Source: Paenibacillus_AA sp045062745 (lineage in GTDB: Bacteria; Bacillota; Bacilli; Paenibacillales; NBRC-103111). Taken from it: a stretch of 64,000 nt of DNA. Shown here one piece after another: positions 37,002 to 46,132 of the stretch (its first letter is position 1; every line of letters starts with the position of its first letter). Below the pieces are notes generated by a model. It had not been told where the DNA came from. It made no database searches and worked only from the letters and a program-made list of their open reading frames with translations. The stretch lies in contig NZ_JBJGED010000019.1 of the NCBI RefSeq assembly GCF_045062745.1, forward strand, positions 1-64,000. Reading direction: 5' to 3'. A program made the translations under genes and the position numbers.

Positions 37002-38171
37002 ATGATCGGTAATGTACAGGGTCGTCGATTGTATAGGAATGGCAAGGTGTTTTTGAACGGTCATTTTATGGATAATCGAAGTCTGTTAGTCGACGGGGAA
37101 GGGAGAATTGAAGCGGTCGGCGGTGCGGAGTTATACTCAGCGGACACGCCCGTTCTCGATCTGGCGGGAAATCTCGTCATCCCCGGGTTGATCGACGTCC
37201 ATGTTCACGGGGGAGGAGGGTGCCAGTTGATGGACGGATCTTACGAGGGGTTGAACGGGATGAGCCGGTTTCATGCGGCACACGGCACGACCTCTTTCCT
37301 CGGGACCACGGATTCGGCCTCCGGGCGGGAAATCCTGAGCGCGTTGCAACTGGCACACGATGAGGAAGTGAAGGGGCTGGACGGTGCAGAGCTGCTCGGG
37401 TTCCATCTGGAAGGGCCCTTCCTGAATCCGATTCGCGGCGGGGCTCAGGATCCGTCCCATATTCGGGCCGTGAACCTCGACGAGCTTCGTCGATATATCG
37501 AGGCTTCGGGAGACCGAATCCGCCTTGTCACGCTTGCTCCTGAGATGGAATTGGGGATGGAAGCGGTCGAGCTGCTGTCCCGTGCAGGCATAACCGTATC
37601 AATCGGGCATTCGGATGCGACATACGGTCAGGTGGCGGAGGCGATTCACAGAGGGGCGAGCCATACGACGCATCACTTCAACGGGATGAGCCCGTTCCAT
37701 CATCGGGAGCCCGGCGTCGTCGGCGCGGGACTGATGTTTTCGGACCTGACGACCGAGCTGATCGCGGACGGCGTACACGTTCATCCGGCCGTCGTCAAGC
37801 TGCTGTTCGACATCAAGGGCGCCGATCGTATCTGCATGATCACGGATGCGGTGGCCTGTGCCGGCCTTCCCGACGGCGATTACGGCCATTCGCTTATGCG
37901 TGACGGCCAAGTATGGCTTAAGGACGGCTCCAGCCTGGCGGGCAGCTCGTTAACGATGCTTCAGGCGTTGCGAAACACCGTTGCTTTCACCGGCTATACC
38001 CTGGAGCAGGTGCTGCCCGCCTTTACGGAGGCGCCGGCGCGTCAGTCCGGGTTTCCGAACCGCAAGGGGAGGTTGGAGGCGGGGATGGACGCCGATTTTC
38101 TCATCGTTCGCGAAGATGTCACGCTTTTGGCGACTTATGTTCGAGGAAGGGCGGTTTACGAAAAGGAATAG
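37002..38171 (+). CDS. nagA: N-acetylglucosamine-6-phosphate deacetylase
   Basis: 389 residues from ATG 37002; the GTG at 36993 is too close to AAGGAG. Amidohydrolase fold with the metal-site motifs DVHVHGGGG, LEGPF in LLGFHLEGPFLN, GHSDATY, the catalytic HHFNGMSPFHHREPG region and the D-containing MITDAVACAG strand. It converts GlcNAc-6-P (or GalNAc-6-P in some members) to the amino sugar phosphate and acetate in the cytoplasm. No nagB follows here, so the pathway must finish elsewhere. It may be co-transcribed with importer 2 by read-through, or from its own promoter. Confidence 0.93.
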   Translation: MIGNVQGRRLYRNGKVFLNGHFMDNRSLLVDGEGRIEAVGGAELYSADTPVLDLAGNLVIPGLIDVHVHGGGGCQLMDGSYEGLNGMSRFHAAHGTTSFLGTTDSASGREILSALQLAHDEEVKGLDGAELLGFHLEGPFLNPIRGGAQDPSHIRAVNLDELRRYIEASGDRIRLVTLAPEMELGMEAVELLSRAGITVSIGHSDATYGQVAEAIHRGASHTTHHFNGMSPFHHREPGVVGAGLMFSDLTTELIADGVHVHPAVVKLLFDIKGADRICMITDAVACAGLPDGDYGHSLMRDGQVWLKDGSSLAGSSLTMLQALRNTVAFTGYTLEQVLPAFTEAPARQSGFPNRKGRLEAGMDADFLIVREDVTLLATYVRGRAVYEKE

Positions 38172-38296
38172 CGTATTCGGTTACAAGGCGCGGAAAGAGA
38201 TCCGCATAAATCCTGAAATCTAGCATTATGATTTAATATAAAGTGTTGTGCAGCATACCATAAACTTCCGCTGAACCCAAACTGGGGGGCTGTATC

Positions 38297-40591
38297 ATGA
38301 AGGCGTTTCACTCTTTCATCCACAACATCCCCTTCAAGCGCAAGCTCATGCTGTTCTCGCTCCTGCTGAGCATAGGCCCCGTCCTGATCGTGGGCTTCTC
38401 CTCCTCCTATATCACCGCCCGTACCATGCAGGCCGAAGTCAACGCCCACCATGCCTCCGCCCTCAACCAGATGCAGTTCCAGATGAACAATCTGATCAAA
38501 TCGCTTCACATTACGTCCATCCGCCTCGCCACCAACCTGTCTCTGGAAAAATCCGTCCTGCTCGGGCCGAGTATCGACAATCTGAATCAGACGCTCGAGG
38601 TGTCGGAAGCGATCCGCCGCGAGATGAGCCTGTCTACATTCAAATTCAACGTCTCGCTCGTGTATCCGCAAAACAGCTACGTCTATACGACCGCCACGGA
38701 AGCGAACAAGCTGAGTGGGGCGCAAGCCCGCGAGCTCGTCGCGCAGAGCAAGCCGCTGTACAACTCGGCATTCATGGTCCTGCCCGACCCGGACCGCAAC
38801 CGCGAGGACCTGCTGCTGTTCCGCCCGGTTCCCCTCGCAACCTCTTATACGGAAGGCATCCTCGTCCTGCACGTGAGCGTTCACGAGCTGGTCAAGTTTC
38901 TCACCGCGCTCTCGGAGAGCACGGAGAGCAAGATCTTTATTGTTGATTCAAGCGGCTCCGTCATCGTGAGCAGAGATACCCGCGATATCGGCACCCGGCT
39001 GAACCTGTACCCGGCTGGAGCGCCGGCCGATTCCGTTTTATCGGAAGCGCTTCCGCGTCACTATAACCTGGACGGTACGGACTATACGGTTTCCTCCCAA
39101 AGCTCGCAATTCGCCGACTGGAGCTACATCATCGTGACGCCGAGCAAAGCGCTGACCCAGCGGTCGGACTCGATTCGCGCCATTACCTGGACCATTGTCG
39201 CCGGTATCGCCGCCTTGTGGGTGCTCGTTGCGTTGTTCGGCTCCCATCGGCTCTACTTCCCGATCGCCCGCATCCTGCAAAAGTCACTCGCAAGCGTTGC
39301 CCCAGGCAGCGCCCAACCGACCGGCGACGGGCTGAAGGCGCTCGACTCCTTTATCGAGACGATGGTCAGTACGAACCGCGAACTGAAGCAGGAGCTTCAT
39401 GATCAATCGCCTTACCTGCAGATGAGCCTGCTCCAACAGCTCCTGCTGGGCGAGATGTCCGAAGCCCAAATCGCGGACAAAATCGCCCGTTTCCGGCTGC
39501 CGATCAAGGGCACTTTATTTTGTGTCGCCATAGTTGCCGTCGATCAGCACAAGCGCTTCATCCACAAATACAAGGAACGCGACCGGACCCTTATCCATTA
39601 TGCCATGCGCAAGATGATCGAAGAATTGTGCGGCGACGAGTTCTCCTGCCTCACCACTGTCTCCCAGCCGGGCTCGATCGCGGTTCTGATCGGCGTGGAG
39701 CCCGGCGGCGGGGGCGAGGCGAATCGCTTGCCGCGCCGGCTGGACGACATCCGGCTTCGGGTGAGCGAGTATTATCAATTCACCGTCAGCGTCGCAGCCA
39801 GCTCGTTCCGACACGGATATACGAGCATACACGAAGGCTACCAGGAAGCGCAAAACCTGCTTCGCCGGCGCCTCACGCTTGGCCCCGACTCCACCATCCT
39901 GGACGGCGCGGAAGAGGGGGAGGGCCGCCTCCGGAGTCCCAATTACAGCGAACTGCAGAAGTCGATCGTAACGCATGTCATTCACGGCAATTTGGAGGAG
40001 GCCGAGGCGCAGCTGTCCGAGCTGATCGACGGATTGCCCGAGAACATCCGGAGCGCCGAAGCCGCGACCGGCGCTATCGCTTACCTGCTGGGGGAATTGG
40101 ACTACATGCTGCACCGGTTGGAGTGCAAGCTCGACGATGTGCTGGAGGCGGATGCGTACAAGGAGCTGTATGCCCAGACGACGATTCAGGAGGTACGGGA
40201 CTGGCTGGCCGGTACCGTCTTCCCTGCGGTCAAGCGCCGCTTGGACGCGGCCGCCGTAACTCGGCAGGAGAGGCTCGTGCAGCAGGTGCTGCATTATCTC
40301 GGGGAGCAGGCGGAGGCCAATATCTCCCTTCAGCTGGTGGCCGAGGAGTTCCGGATTTCCCCTTCCCATCTCAGCCGGATGTTCAAAGAACAGACAGGCA
40401 AAACGTTCAGCGACTATTTGCTCGAACACCGGATGCACAGGGCCAAGGAATGGCTGACCCACACCAGCATGCCGATCAAGGACATCGCCGACCAGCTCAG
40501 CTACACGAACGTTACGAATTTCACCCGGGCGTACAAGCAGTTCTTCGGAACATCACCGGGCAAATACCGCAGCCGGACGCTCTCCGAATGA
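38297..40591 (+). CDS. Membrane-bound Cache-domain AraC-family regulator of importer 3
   Basis: 764 residues with TM helices at about 17-38 and 293-313 flanking a dCache-like extracellular domain. A central cytoplasmic region contains a GGDEF-unrelated helical/strand part typical of these regulators, and the C-terminal AraC domain has ISLQLVAEEFRISPSHLSRMF and IKDIADQLSYTNVTNFTRAY. It is the same architecture as the protein at 16015-18330, but with low identity. It stands immediately before importer 3, with phased CTTATCA repeats in between. Codon use is more C/G-ending than in the neighbouring two-component genes. Confidence 0.91.
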   Translation: MKAFHSFIHNIPFKRKLMLFSLLLSIGPVLIVGFSSSYITARTMQAEVNAHHASALNQMQFQMNNLIKSLHITSIRLATNLSLEKSVLLGPSIDNLNQTLEVSEAIRREMSLSTFKFNVSLVYPQNSYVYTTATEANKLSGAQARELVAQSKPLYNSAFMVLPDPDRNREDLLLFRPVPLATSYTEGILVLHVSVHELVKFLTALSESTESKIFIVDSSGSVIVSRDTRDIGTRLNLYPAGAPADSVLSEALPRHYNLDGTDYTVSSQSSQFADWSYIIVTPSKALTQRSDSIRAITWTIVAGIAALWVLVALFGSHRLYFPIARILQKSLASVAPGSAQPTGDGLKALDSFIETMVSTNRELKQELHDQSPYLQMSLLQQLLLGEMSEAQIADKIARFRLPIKGTLFCVAIVAVDQHKRFIHKYKERDRTLIHYAMRKMIEELCGDEFSCLTTVSQPGSIAVLIGVEPGGGGEANRLPRRLDDIRLRVSEYYQFTVSVAASSFRHGYTSIHEGYQEAQNLLRRRLTLGPDSTILDGAEEGEGRLRSPNYSELQKSIVTHVIHGNLEEAEAQLSELIDGLPENIRSAEAATGAIAYLLGELDYMLHRLECKLDDVLEADAYKELYAQTTIQEVRDWLAGTVFPAVKRRLDAAAVTRQERLVQQVLHYLGEQAEANISLQLVAEEFRISPSHLSRMFKEQTGKTFSDYLLEHRMHRAKEWLTHTSMPIKDIADQLSYTNVTNFTRAYKQFFGTSPGKYRSRTLSE

Positions 40592-40662
40592 CTTATCAGC
40601 AGCGCGCAAATGGCTTATCAAGAGCCGCTTCGCCTTTCGCAGCAAGTGATAATTGCTTGTCA
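40592..40662 (+). promoter_or_regulatory. Phased direct repeats upstream of importer 3
   Basis: CTTATCA at 40592-40598 and 40614-40620 (22 nt apart), and CTTGTCA at 40656-40662 (42 nt further), that is about two and four helical turns. An inverted TGATAA lies near 40647. TATATT-like sequence follows at about 40678, placing the last repeat near the -35 region, the usual position for an AraC-type activator. Confidence 0.6.
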
Positions 40663-40729
40663 GCCGCTCCCCCCTCTATATTGAGGATGCACCGCCCAAA
40701 ATCCATATGGAGCCGGAAAGGGGACCGTC

Positions 40730-42298
40730 ATGAAACACGTTCGGAATAAGAAGAGAGTGGCCGGTCTGATCGTGCTGTCGATGCTTGCCGTTACCGTAGT
40801 TTCCGCGTGCAGCAGCAATGGAAAATCCGAGGAGGGGGGTGCAGAGGCCCCGAAGGACATTCATATCCTGCTCTCCCACACGTTGGCGAAATACGCCATG
40901 CAGTACAAGGACGACGACATCTATACCAAAGAGCTGTCCAAGCTGTCCGGCTTCAACCTCAAGTATGAGTTCCTCGGCCACAACACCGACTATATCCAGC
41001 AGCTGACCGTCCGCTTCGCGTCCAAAGACTTGGCAGACATGGTGCGCACCGACAGCATCCTCTCCAGCATCCATCCCGGCGCGCTCGAGCAGGGCGTATT
41101 CACGCCTCTGAACGACCTTCTCGACAAATACGGCCCGAATCTCAAGAAAAAAATCGCCCAAGAGCAGTGGGACAGCCCCAGAGTGTCAAAGGATGGAAAA
41201 ATCTATGGCATTCCGTATTTGACTGCCGCTCCCGCCTACAAAGTGATCTATATCCGTCAGGATTGGCTGGACAAATTGAACATGCCGCAGCCTAAAACCC
41301 TGGATGACTACCTGAAGTTTTTTGAAGCGGTCAAGGTACAAGATATGAACGGCGACGGGGATCCGAATGATGAATACGGGTTCTACGTCCGGGAGAACCT
41401 CGACTACTCGGACTTGTTCTTCAAGGAGTTCGGCGTGCACCCGAGAGAGTGGATCTGGAGGGACGGCAAGCTGCAGTCCGGCATGATTCAGCCGGAGATC
41501 AAAGACGCTTTGCGTTTCTGGAAAATGCTATATGAGAAAGGCTATATCAATCCGAATTTGTTCACGAACAAGAGCAGCGATTGGCGCGCCGGAATCAAGC
41601 AGGGCAAAGGCGGCTCCTGGATGCACGACGTGCCCAACTATGCGGCCGATTGGCAGCCCAGCTTGTTCGTCAACGAGAAAAACGTGAAGATCTCGATGCT
41701 GCCCGGGCCGGAAGGACCGAAGGGCAAAGGCCTGTCGCCGGTCAGCGATCAGATCGGACACGTCTGGGTCATCCCTTCCACGAACAAGCATCCGGAGAAT
41801 GTAATCAAATATTTGGATTGGGCTTGGTCCAATCCGGCTGCGGAGAAATATTTCTCTTACGGAATCGAGGGCGTCAATTACACCGTCGAAAACGGCAAGG
41901 TCAAATACGACGCCGCCAGCAAGGCGAATACGGACAACGATTCTTGGGAGTTCTACCGCACCACCCAAAACCCTATGAAGGACGGGCGTCTGGAGCCGCT
42001 TGTCCTCGATATCGACCCGAACGCGGAGATTTTGAAAAAGGGGCTCCAGGCGGCGAACCAGTCCATCTACAAAAACGACGGGCTTCACATGCCGGTTCTG
42101 GAGTCCTTGAAAACGCGGCCTGAGCTCGGATTCGGCAGCGGAACGCTGTTCCTCGACATGTTCGCCAAGGTGATCACCGGCAAAGCCGACTTGGATGCCT
42201 CCTTCGACGAATTCGTGAAGGAATGGAAGAGGCGCGGCGGCGATCAAGCGATCCAGGAGGCGACGGACTGGTACAACAAATTCCACGCCAAGAAATAA
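40730..42298 (+). CDS. Extracellular solute-binding lipoprotein, importer 3
   Basis: 522 residues, signal peptide with lipobox VVSAC (C27). Family-1 LplA-type protein with the loop DMNGDGDPNDEYGF and the YIRQDWLDKLNMPQPKTLDDY segment shared with importer 1. GGAAAGGGG lies 9 nt upstream of the ATG. It is the first gene of importer 3 and is followed by a 12-bp perfect hairpin before the permease genes. No catabolic enzyme accompanies this importer, so its substrate cannot be narrowed. Confidence 0.93.
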   Translation: MKHVRNKKRVAGLIVLSMLAVTVVSACSSNGKSEEGGAEAPKDIHILLSHTLAKYAMQYKDDDIYTKELSKLSGFNLKYEFLGHNTDYIQQLTVRFASKDLADMVRTDSILSSIHPGALEQGVFTPLNDLLDKYGPNLKKKIAQEQWDSPRVSKDGKIYGIPYLTAAPAYKVIYIRQDWLDKLNMPQPKTLDDYLKFFEAVKVQDMNGDGDPNDEYGFYVRENLDYSDLFFKEFGVHPREWIWRDGKLQSGMIQPEIKDALRFWKMLYEKGYINPNLFTNKSSDWRAGIKQGKGGSWMHDVPNYAADWQPSLFVNEKNVKISMLPGPEGPKGKGLSPVSDQIGHVWVIPSTNKHPENVIKYLDWAWSNPAAEKYFSYGIEGVNYTVENGKVKYDAASKANTDNDSWEFYRTTQNPMKDGRLEPLVLDIDPNAEILKKGLQAANQSIYKNDGLHMPVLESLKTRPELGFGSGTLFLDMFAKVITGKADLDASFDEFVKEWKRRGGDQAIQEATDWYNKFHAKK

Positions 42299-42313
42299 GG
42301 GGGGTCGCCCATC

Positions 42314-42338
42314 GGCCTGCTTTCCGGGAAAGCAGGCC
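42314..42338 (+). terminator. Hairpin between binding-protein and permease genes, importer 3
   Basis: GGCCTGCTTTCC-G-GGAAAGCAGGCC, a 25-nt near-perfect palindrome with no T-tract. In the position of the hairpins at 21830 and 50663, suggesting post-transcriptional dosage control of the operon. Confidence 0.65.
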
Positions 42339-42367
42339 TTCCGGCGCCCGAGAGAGGAGAGTCCGCC

Positions 42368-43267
42368 ATGTTTCGAAGTGCGGGGAAGCGGGACGCGCTT
42401 GTGTTGTTTCTACTCGCCTTGCCGGGCTTGCTGCATTTTGTCATCTTCAAATACATTCCGATCGGCGGCAACGTCATCGCCTTCAAGAACTACAACATGT
42501 TCCTGGGCATCTGGAACAGCCCCTGGGCCGGTTTATTACATTTCAAGAACATGTTTCAGTTTGCCGAGTTTTTTCAAATTTTGCGCAACACGCTCATGCT
42601 GAGCTTGTATTCGATCCTCTTCGGCTTCCCCGCACCGCTCGCGCTGGCGCTCTTGCTGAACGAAGTACGGCGCATGTGGCTGAAGCGCCCGGTGCAGACG
42701 CTTCTCTACCTGCCGCATTTCCTGTCGTGGGTCATCGTCGGCGGGATCTTCATCAATCTGCTGACGGTCGGTGGATTTTTGAACACGCTGCTCAAGAGCC
42801 TCGGCTTCGGCGAAACGGAGCTGCTCACCGATCCGGAGCATTTTCGCGGCGTGCTCGTGACGATCGGGATCTGGAAGGAAGCCGGCTGGGGCATGATCAT
42901 CTATTTGGCTGCGCTGGCGGGCATCAACCCTAATTTGTACGAAGCCGCCATGGTGGACGGAGCCGGCCGCTGGCGCCAAATGTGGTCCATTACCCTCCCC
43001 TCGCTGATGCCGGCCATTGTCGTGCTGTTCCTGCTGCGGGTCGGCAGCGTCCTCGATACGAATGTGGAGCAGGTGCTCATCTTCATCAATCCGCTCGTGC
43101 GCAGCGTCGGAGAAGTGATCGACACCTATGTGTACCGCGTCGGTCTGCTGGGCGCGCAATTCAGCTATACGACCGCCATCGGCATCTTCAAGTCGGTGAT
43201 CGGACTGATCCTGATCCTGGGCCTGAATTTCCTGAGCAAGCGGACCACCGGCGAAAGCATCTATTAA
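42368..43267 (+). CDS. ABC permease, LplB-type, importer 3
   Basis: 299 residues with six TM helices and the shortest N-terminus of the LplB-type copies here. LHFVIFKYIPIGGNVIAFKNYN and the EAA loop YEAAMVDGAGRWRQMWSITLP identify the class. GAGAGGAGAG lies before the ATG. The next permease starts 21 nt downstream. Confidence 0.93.
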   Translation: MFRSAGKRDALVLFLLALPGLLHFVIFKYIPIGGNVIAFKNYNMFLGIWNSPWAGLLHFKNMFQFAEFFQILRNTLMLSLYSILFGFPAPLALALLLNEVRRMWLKRPVQTLLYLPHFLSWVIVGGIFINLLTVGGFLNTLLKSLGFGETELLTDPEHFRGVLVTIGIWKEAGWGMIIYLAALAGINPNLYEAAMVDGAGRWRQMWSITLPSLMPAIVVLFLLRVGSVLDTNVEQVLIFINPLVRSVGEVIDTYVYRVGLLGAQFSYTTAIGIFKSVIGLILILGLNFLSKRTTGESIY

Positions 43268-43288
43268 CGAGGCGGGAGGGATACCGTT

Positions 43289-44164
43289 ATGCCCAGCTAC
43301 AAATCGGACCGCGTCTTCGGACTGTTCAACGGCACGCTCCTTATCGTCATCAGCCTGTCCATGCTCGCTCCGCTCGTGCATCTCCTCGCGGTTTCGCTCA
43401 GCTCGCCGAAGTATGTCGGCGCGAAGCAGGTGTATTTTTGGCCGAAGGAATGGAATGTGCAGGTGTACAAGACGATCTTCGAGACCGATTCGTTGTGGAG
43501 GGCGCTTGGCGTCAGTGTCTATATCACCGTGTTCGGCACGCTGATTGCGCTGGTCATCACCTCCACCATCGCCTACTCGCTGTCCCGGGCCCGCATGCCC
43601 TTCCGGCGCCTGATCCTGCGCGGCATCATCGTGACGTTTGTCTTCTCCGTGCCGCTCATCCCCAGCTACCTCGTCGTCCGCTCGCTCCAGATGGAGAATA
43701 CGTTGTGGGCGCTTATGATTCCGGGCGCGCTTACGGCGTTCAACGTCATCATCATGAAGACCTTCTTCCAAGGGATTTCCAGCGAAATGTTCGACGCGGC
43801 GAAAATCGACGGCTGCGGCGAGGCCGGCATCTACACCCGGATCGCCATCCCCCTGTCCACCCCCGTCATCGCCACCATCGCGCTGTTCCATGCCGTCGGC
43901 CAGTGGAACTCCTACTTCAGCGCCTTAATTTACATTCATTCGAAGTCGCTGCTCCCGATCCAGGTCGTGCTGCGCAATCTCGTCATCGAGGACAATTTGG
44001 GTTCGTTCACGCAGCTCGGCACCGTCGATTTGTCGCGACCCGCTACCCCCGAGATGCTGAAGGCCGGCATTATTTTGTTCGGCACGCTTCCGATTCTGAT
44101 CGTCTACCCGTTCCTGCAGAAGTATTTCGTCAAAGGCGCCATGCTCGGGTCGTTGAAGGAATAG
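43289..44164 (+). CDS. ABC permease, YtcP-type, importer 3
   Basis: 291 residues, six TM helices, EAA loop FDAAKIDGCGEAGIYTRIAIP and C-terminus YPFLQKYFVKGAMLGSLKE. The EAA loop has Cys-Gly in place of the usual Ala-Asn/Gly. Last gene of importer 3; a bidirectional terminator separates it from the opposing anti-sigma-like gene. Confidence 0.93.
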   Translation: MPSYKSDRVFGLFNGTLLIVISLSMLAPLVHLLAVSLSSPKYVGAKQVYFWPKEWNVQVYKTIFETDSLWRALGVSVYITVFGTLIALVITSTIAYSLSRARMPFRRLILRGIIVTFVFSVPLIPSYLVVRSLQMENTLWALMIPGALTAFNVIIMKTFFQGISSEMFDAAKIDGCGEAGIYTRIAIPLSTPVIATIALFHAVGQWNSYFSALIYIHSKSLLPIQVVLRNLVIEDNLGSFTQLGTVDLSRPATPEMLKAGIILFGTLPILIVYPFLQKYFVKGAMLGSLKE

Positions 44165-44184
44165 CCTATTTTTCCAGCACAAAC

Positions 44185-44216
44185 ATCCCCGGCAGCCGCA
44201 GACGGTTGCCGGGGAT
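44185..44216. terminator. Bidirectional terminator between importer 3 and the anti-sigma-like gene
   Basis: ATCCCCGGCA / TGCCGGGGAT, 10-bp stem with a 12-nt loop that can pair further, followed by TTT on the plus strand. Convergent genes end on both sides. Confidence 0.85.
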
Positions 44217-44224
44217 TTGCAAAA

Positions 44225-45418
44225 TTATTTGGATGCTGTAGCTTTAAGCGGTTTGCTTTCCATAATCTGATCCACTTCTTCGTATCCGGGCGGGAAGGCA
44301 AAGTTGTAACGCGCGGGAAGGGCAAAAACATACGTATTGTTGCGCCCCAATTCGCTTGGAGCGACAGGTGCTGCTCCAATATGGAATTCTCCCTGTTGAA
44401 GAGCGTTCCATTGACTAAGGGTAAAGACCATAATGGGGATATCCTGCCTTGGCGTTTGGGCTGTCCAGCGAGGATCCCGAATTGTAATCAAAGGACCGGT
44501 TTCCACAACTTTTTCACCGCGGTCCCCATCCATGGCAAGACCGTCCCATTTATTATTGATAATCGAATAGCCTTTCCAACGATCGGGCAAAGCAAACTGA
44601 AAACCGTATTGGGCATTCGTATACACGATGGAGTCTGCATCGGCGGACGCAGGCGAGTTCCATGTTTCTCCGCCGTCGGTCGTTTGGAACTCGACGGTTT
44701 TCTTATCGGTATCGCTCACAAATTCGATCTTAAGCGTCCCTAGCTTCACATCCGTTTCCTTGAACACCGGTGGATACACATTGCCGTAGTGGTATCCCGA
44801 AGGAATGGCGATCTCTTGCTTGCTCCAGCTCTTGCCTCCGTCTTTGGTTCGAATCAGAGGTACTGGTGTTACACCATGATAGGTGGCACTAATCCACCCA
44901 TTCCGGTCATCGCGAAAAGCAACGCCGGTTACGTACCCGTCCACAATTTGACTGACGTCATTTACAAACAACCAGGATTTTCCGTTATTCTCGGACTTAT
45001 AGAGTGTTTTCCCCATTTGCCCCAGGGCCGGTTCCGATGTGAGAAGGAGCCAACGGCTATTGGAAGCTGTGGACGAAAAGACGTTTTCTTCCTTCACGTC
45101 TTTCTCCCAGTCCTTACTGATCGGGACGTTGGACAGCAGGCTTGGCGTACTTGTCGGAGTCGGACTCTCCGTTTGCACCGCGGGGGTTTGGTTAGGCGCG
45201 ACAGAGTGACCCGGTCCGATGTTCGATAAGAAGCTTGAAAGGGCTACAACGGCAACCACCGCCGCAGCGGCGACTCCGCCCCAATACCATCTGGTCCTGG
45301 CAGGCGCTTGCTTTTCCGTTCCAATCCGGCGTTTGACCCCGGCTGCAAGGTTGCGATGGAAGTGATTTCGCTTAAACGGTTCCTTCCCGGCTTGATCATA
45401 CCATTCCGGTTTACTCAT
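44225..45418 (-). CDS. Membrane-anchored BNR-repeat protein, probable anti-sigma factor
   Basis: 397 residues from ATG 45418, which has AGGAGG 10 nt upstream and overlaps the end of the sigma gene by 8 nt. A ~45-residue cytoplasmic N-terminus is followed by one TM helix (YWGGVAAAAVVAVVALSSF) and a Ser/Thr/Pro linker. The extracellular part has three Asp-box (BNR) motifs of the S/T-x-D-x-G-x-T/S-W kind (SENNGKSW, TKDGGKSW, TTDGGETW), as in sialidase-like propellers. There is no zinc-finger anti-sigma motif in the N-terminus. The anti-sigma role rests on gene order and topology. The external domain may sense a wall or surface polymer. Confidence 0.8.
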   Translation of the reverse strand: MSKPEWYDQAGKEPFKRNHFHRNLAAGVKRRIGTEKQAPARTRWYWGGVAAAAVVAVVALSSFLSNIGPGHSVAPNQTPAVQTESPTPTSTPSLLSNVPISKDWEKDVKEENVFSSTASNSRWLLLTSEPALGQMGKTLYKSENNGKSWLFVNDVSQIVDGYVTGVAFRDDRNGWISATYHGVTPVPLIRTKDGGKSWSKQEIAIPSGYHYGNVYPPVFKETDVKLGTLKIEFVSDTDKKTVEFQTTDGGETWNSPASADADSIVYTNAQYGFQFALPDRWKGYSIINNKWDGLAMDGDRGEKVVETGPLITIRDPRWTAQTPRQDIPIMVFTLSQWNALQQGEFHIGAAPVAPSELGRNNTYVFALPARYNFAFPPGYEEVDQIMESKPLKATASK

Positions 45419-45956
45419 GGACCCCAACCTCCTGAAGCTTTTTAGAAACCTTGGCTCGTGCACGATGCAGACGGGATTTTACGGTTCCTTCCGATACCCC
45501 GAGCACCCCAGCCATCTCTTGAATCGTCATTTCATGCTGGAGATCCAGCAAGAGAACTTCGCGATAATGGAGCGGCAAATCCAAAATGATTCGCCAAATC
45601 TCATTGGCTGCCTCGCGATCCATAAACTCGTGCTCAGCGGACGTTGCCGTATCGCTGCGTCTGACCCACTCAAACAGCGTCACCCGCCGCAGAAACGCGG
45701 AATTCCGGTGATTGAAGGACAGATTACGGGTAATTTTGAGCAACCATGTTTTCACCGTCGATTCTCCGCGAAAGTCCTTTACACTGCGGAATGCCCGCAG
45801 AAAGACTTCTTGGGAGATATCATCCGAGGCATGGCGGTCCCGCGTCAGAAAATAGGCGAAGTTCCAAACATCCTGGCCAAAATCTTGCATCAATTGATCC
45901 AGTGCAAAGGAATTCACGTCGGATGTTAAAGTTCTTAGGTATTCGTATTCCTCCAC
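45411..45956 (-). CDS. ECF RNA polymerase sigma factor
   Basis: 181 residues from a GTG with GGGAGGGG about 6-8 nt upstream. Sigma-2 is visible in FAYFLTRDRHASDDISQEVF and FRGESTVKTWLLKITRNLS, and sigma-4 in LDLPLYCREVL-type segment followed by MTIQEMAGVLGVSEGTVKSR. The size matches SigW/SigV-like ECF factors. A GGAAC-18-GTCT promoter-like pair precedes it (autoregulation). The overlapping membrane protein downstream is the likely anti-sigma factor. Confidence 0.93.
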   Translation of the reverse strand: MEEYEYLRTLTSDVNSFALDQLMQDFGQDVWNFAYFLTRDRHASDDISQEVFLRAFRSVKDFRGESTVKTWLLKITRNLSFNHRNSAFLRRVTLFEWVRRSDTATSAEHEFMDREAANEIWRIILDLPLHYREVLLLDLQHEMTIQEMAGVLGVSEGTVKSRLHRARAKVSKKLQEVGVHE

Positions 45957-45978
45957 GATTTTCCCCTCCCACTTAAAC

Positions 45979-46005
45979 AGACAGAGTACCCCAAGTCAAA
46001 GTTCC
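45979..46005 (-). promoter_or_regulatory. Candidate ECF autoregulatory promoter
   Basis: On the minus strand GGAAC (46005-46001), 18 nt, GTCT (45982-45979), followed by the GTG start 22 nt later. It matches the general GGAAC...GTC form of Bacillus ECF promoters; the spacer is on the long side. Confidence 0.5.
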
Positions 46006-46019
46006 CGGCTCCCATCATT

Positions 46020-46066
46020 TTTCCCTTGATTCATAATTATTTAACTGCCATCCTGAATCTAGTTAA
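46020..46066 (+). promoter_or_regulatory. 47-bp conserved element, copy B
   Basis: Ungapped match to 15811-15857 (39/47). Inverted TTAACT (46041-46046) and AGTTAA (46061-46066). AGTTAA lies 16 nt upstream of TATAAT (46083-46088), the place of the -35 box, so the element overlaps an activator-dependent promoter for the response-regulator gene at 46133. Confidence 0.62.
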
Positions 46067-46132
46067 AGTAAAATAGAGTCCATATAATCAGATCAATTCC
46101 CATCACGCAGAACTTTTTCTGGAGGGTCTTCG

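Noticed and set aside
42536..43891. 451-residue antisense ORF across two permease genes
   Set aside because: Dominated by Asp/Gln/Arg/His repeats, the typical reverse translation of hydrophobic membrane protein codons.
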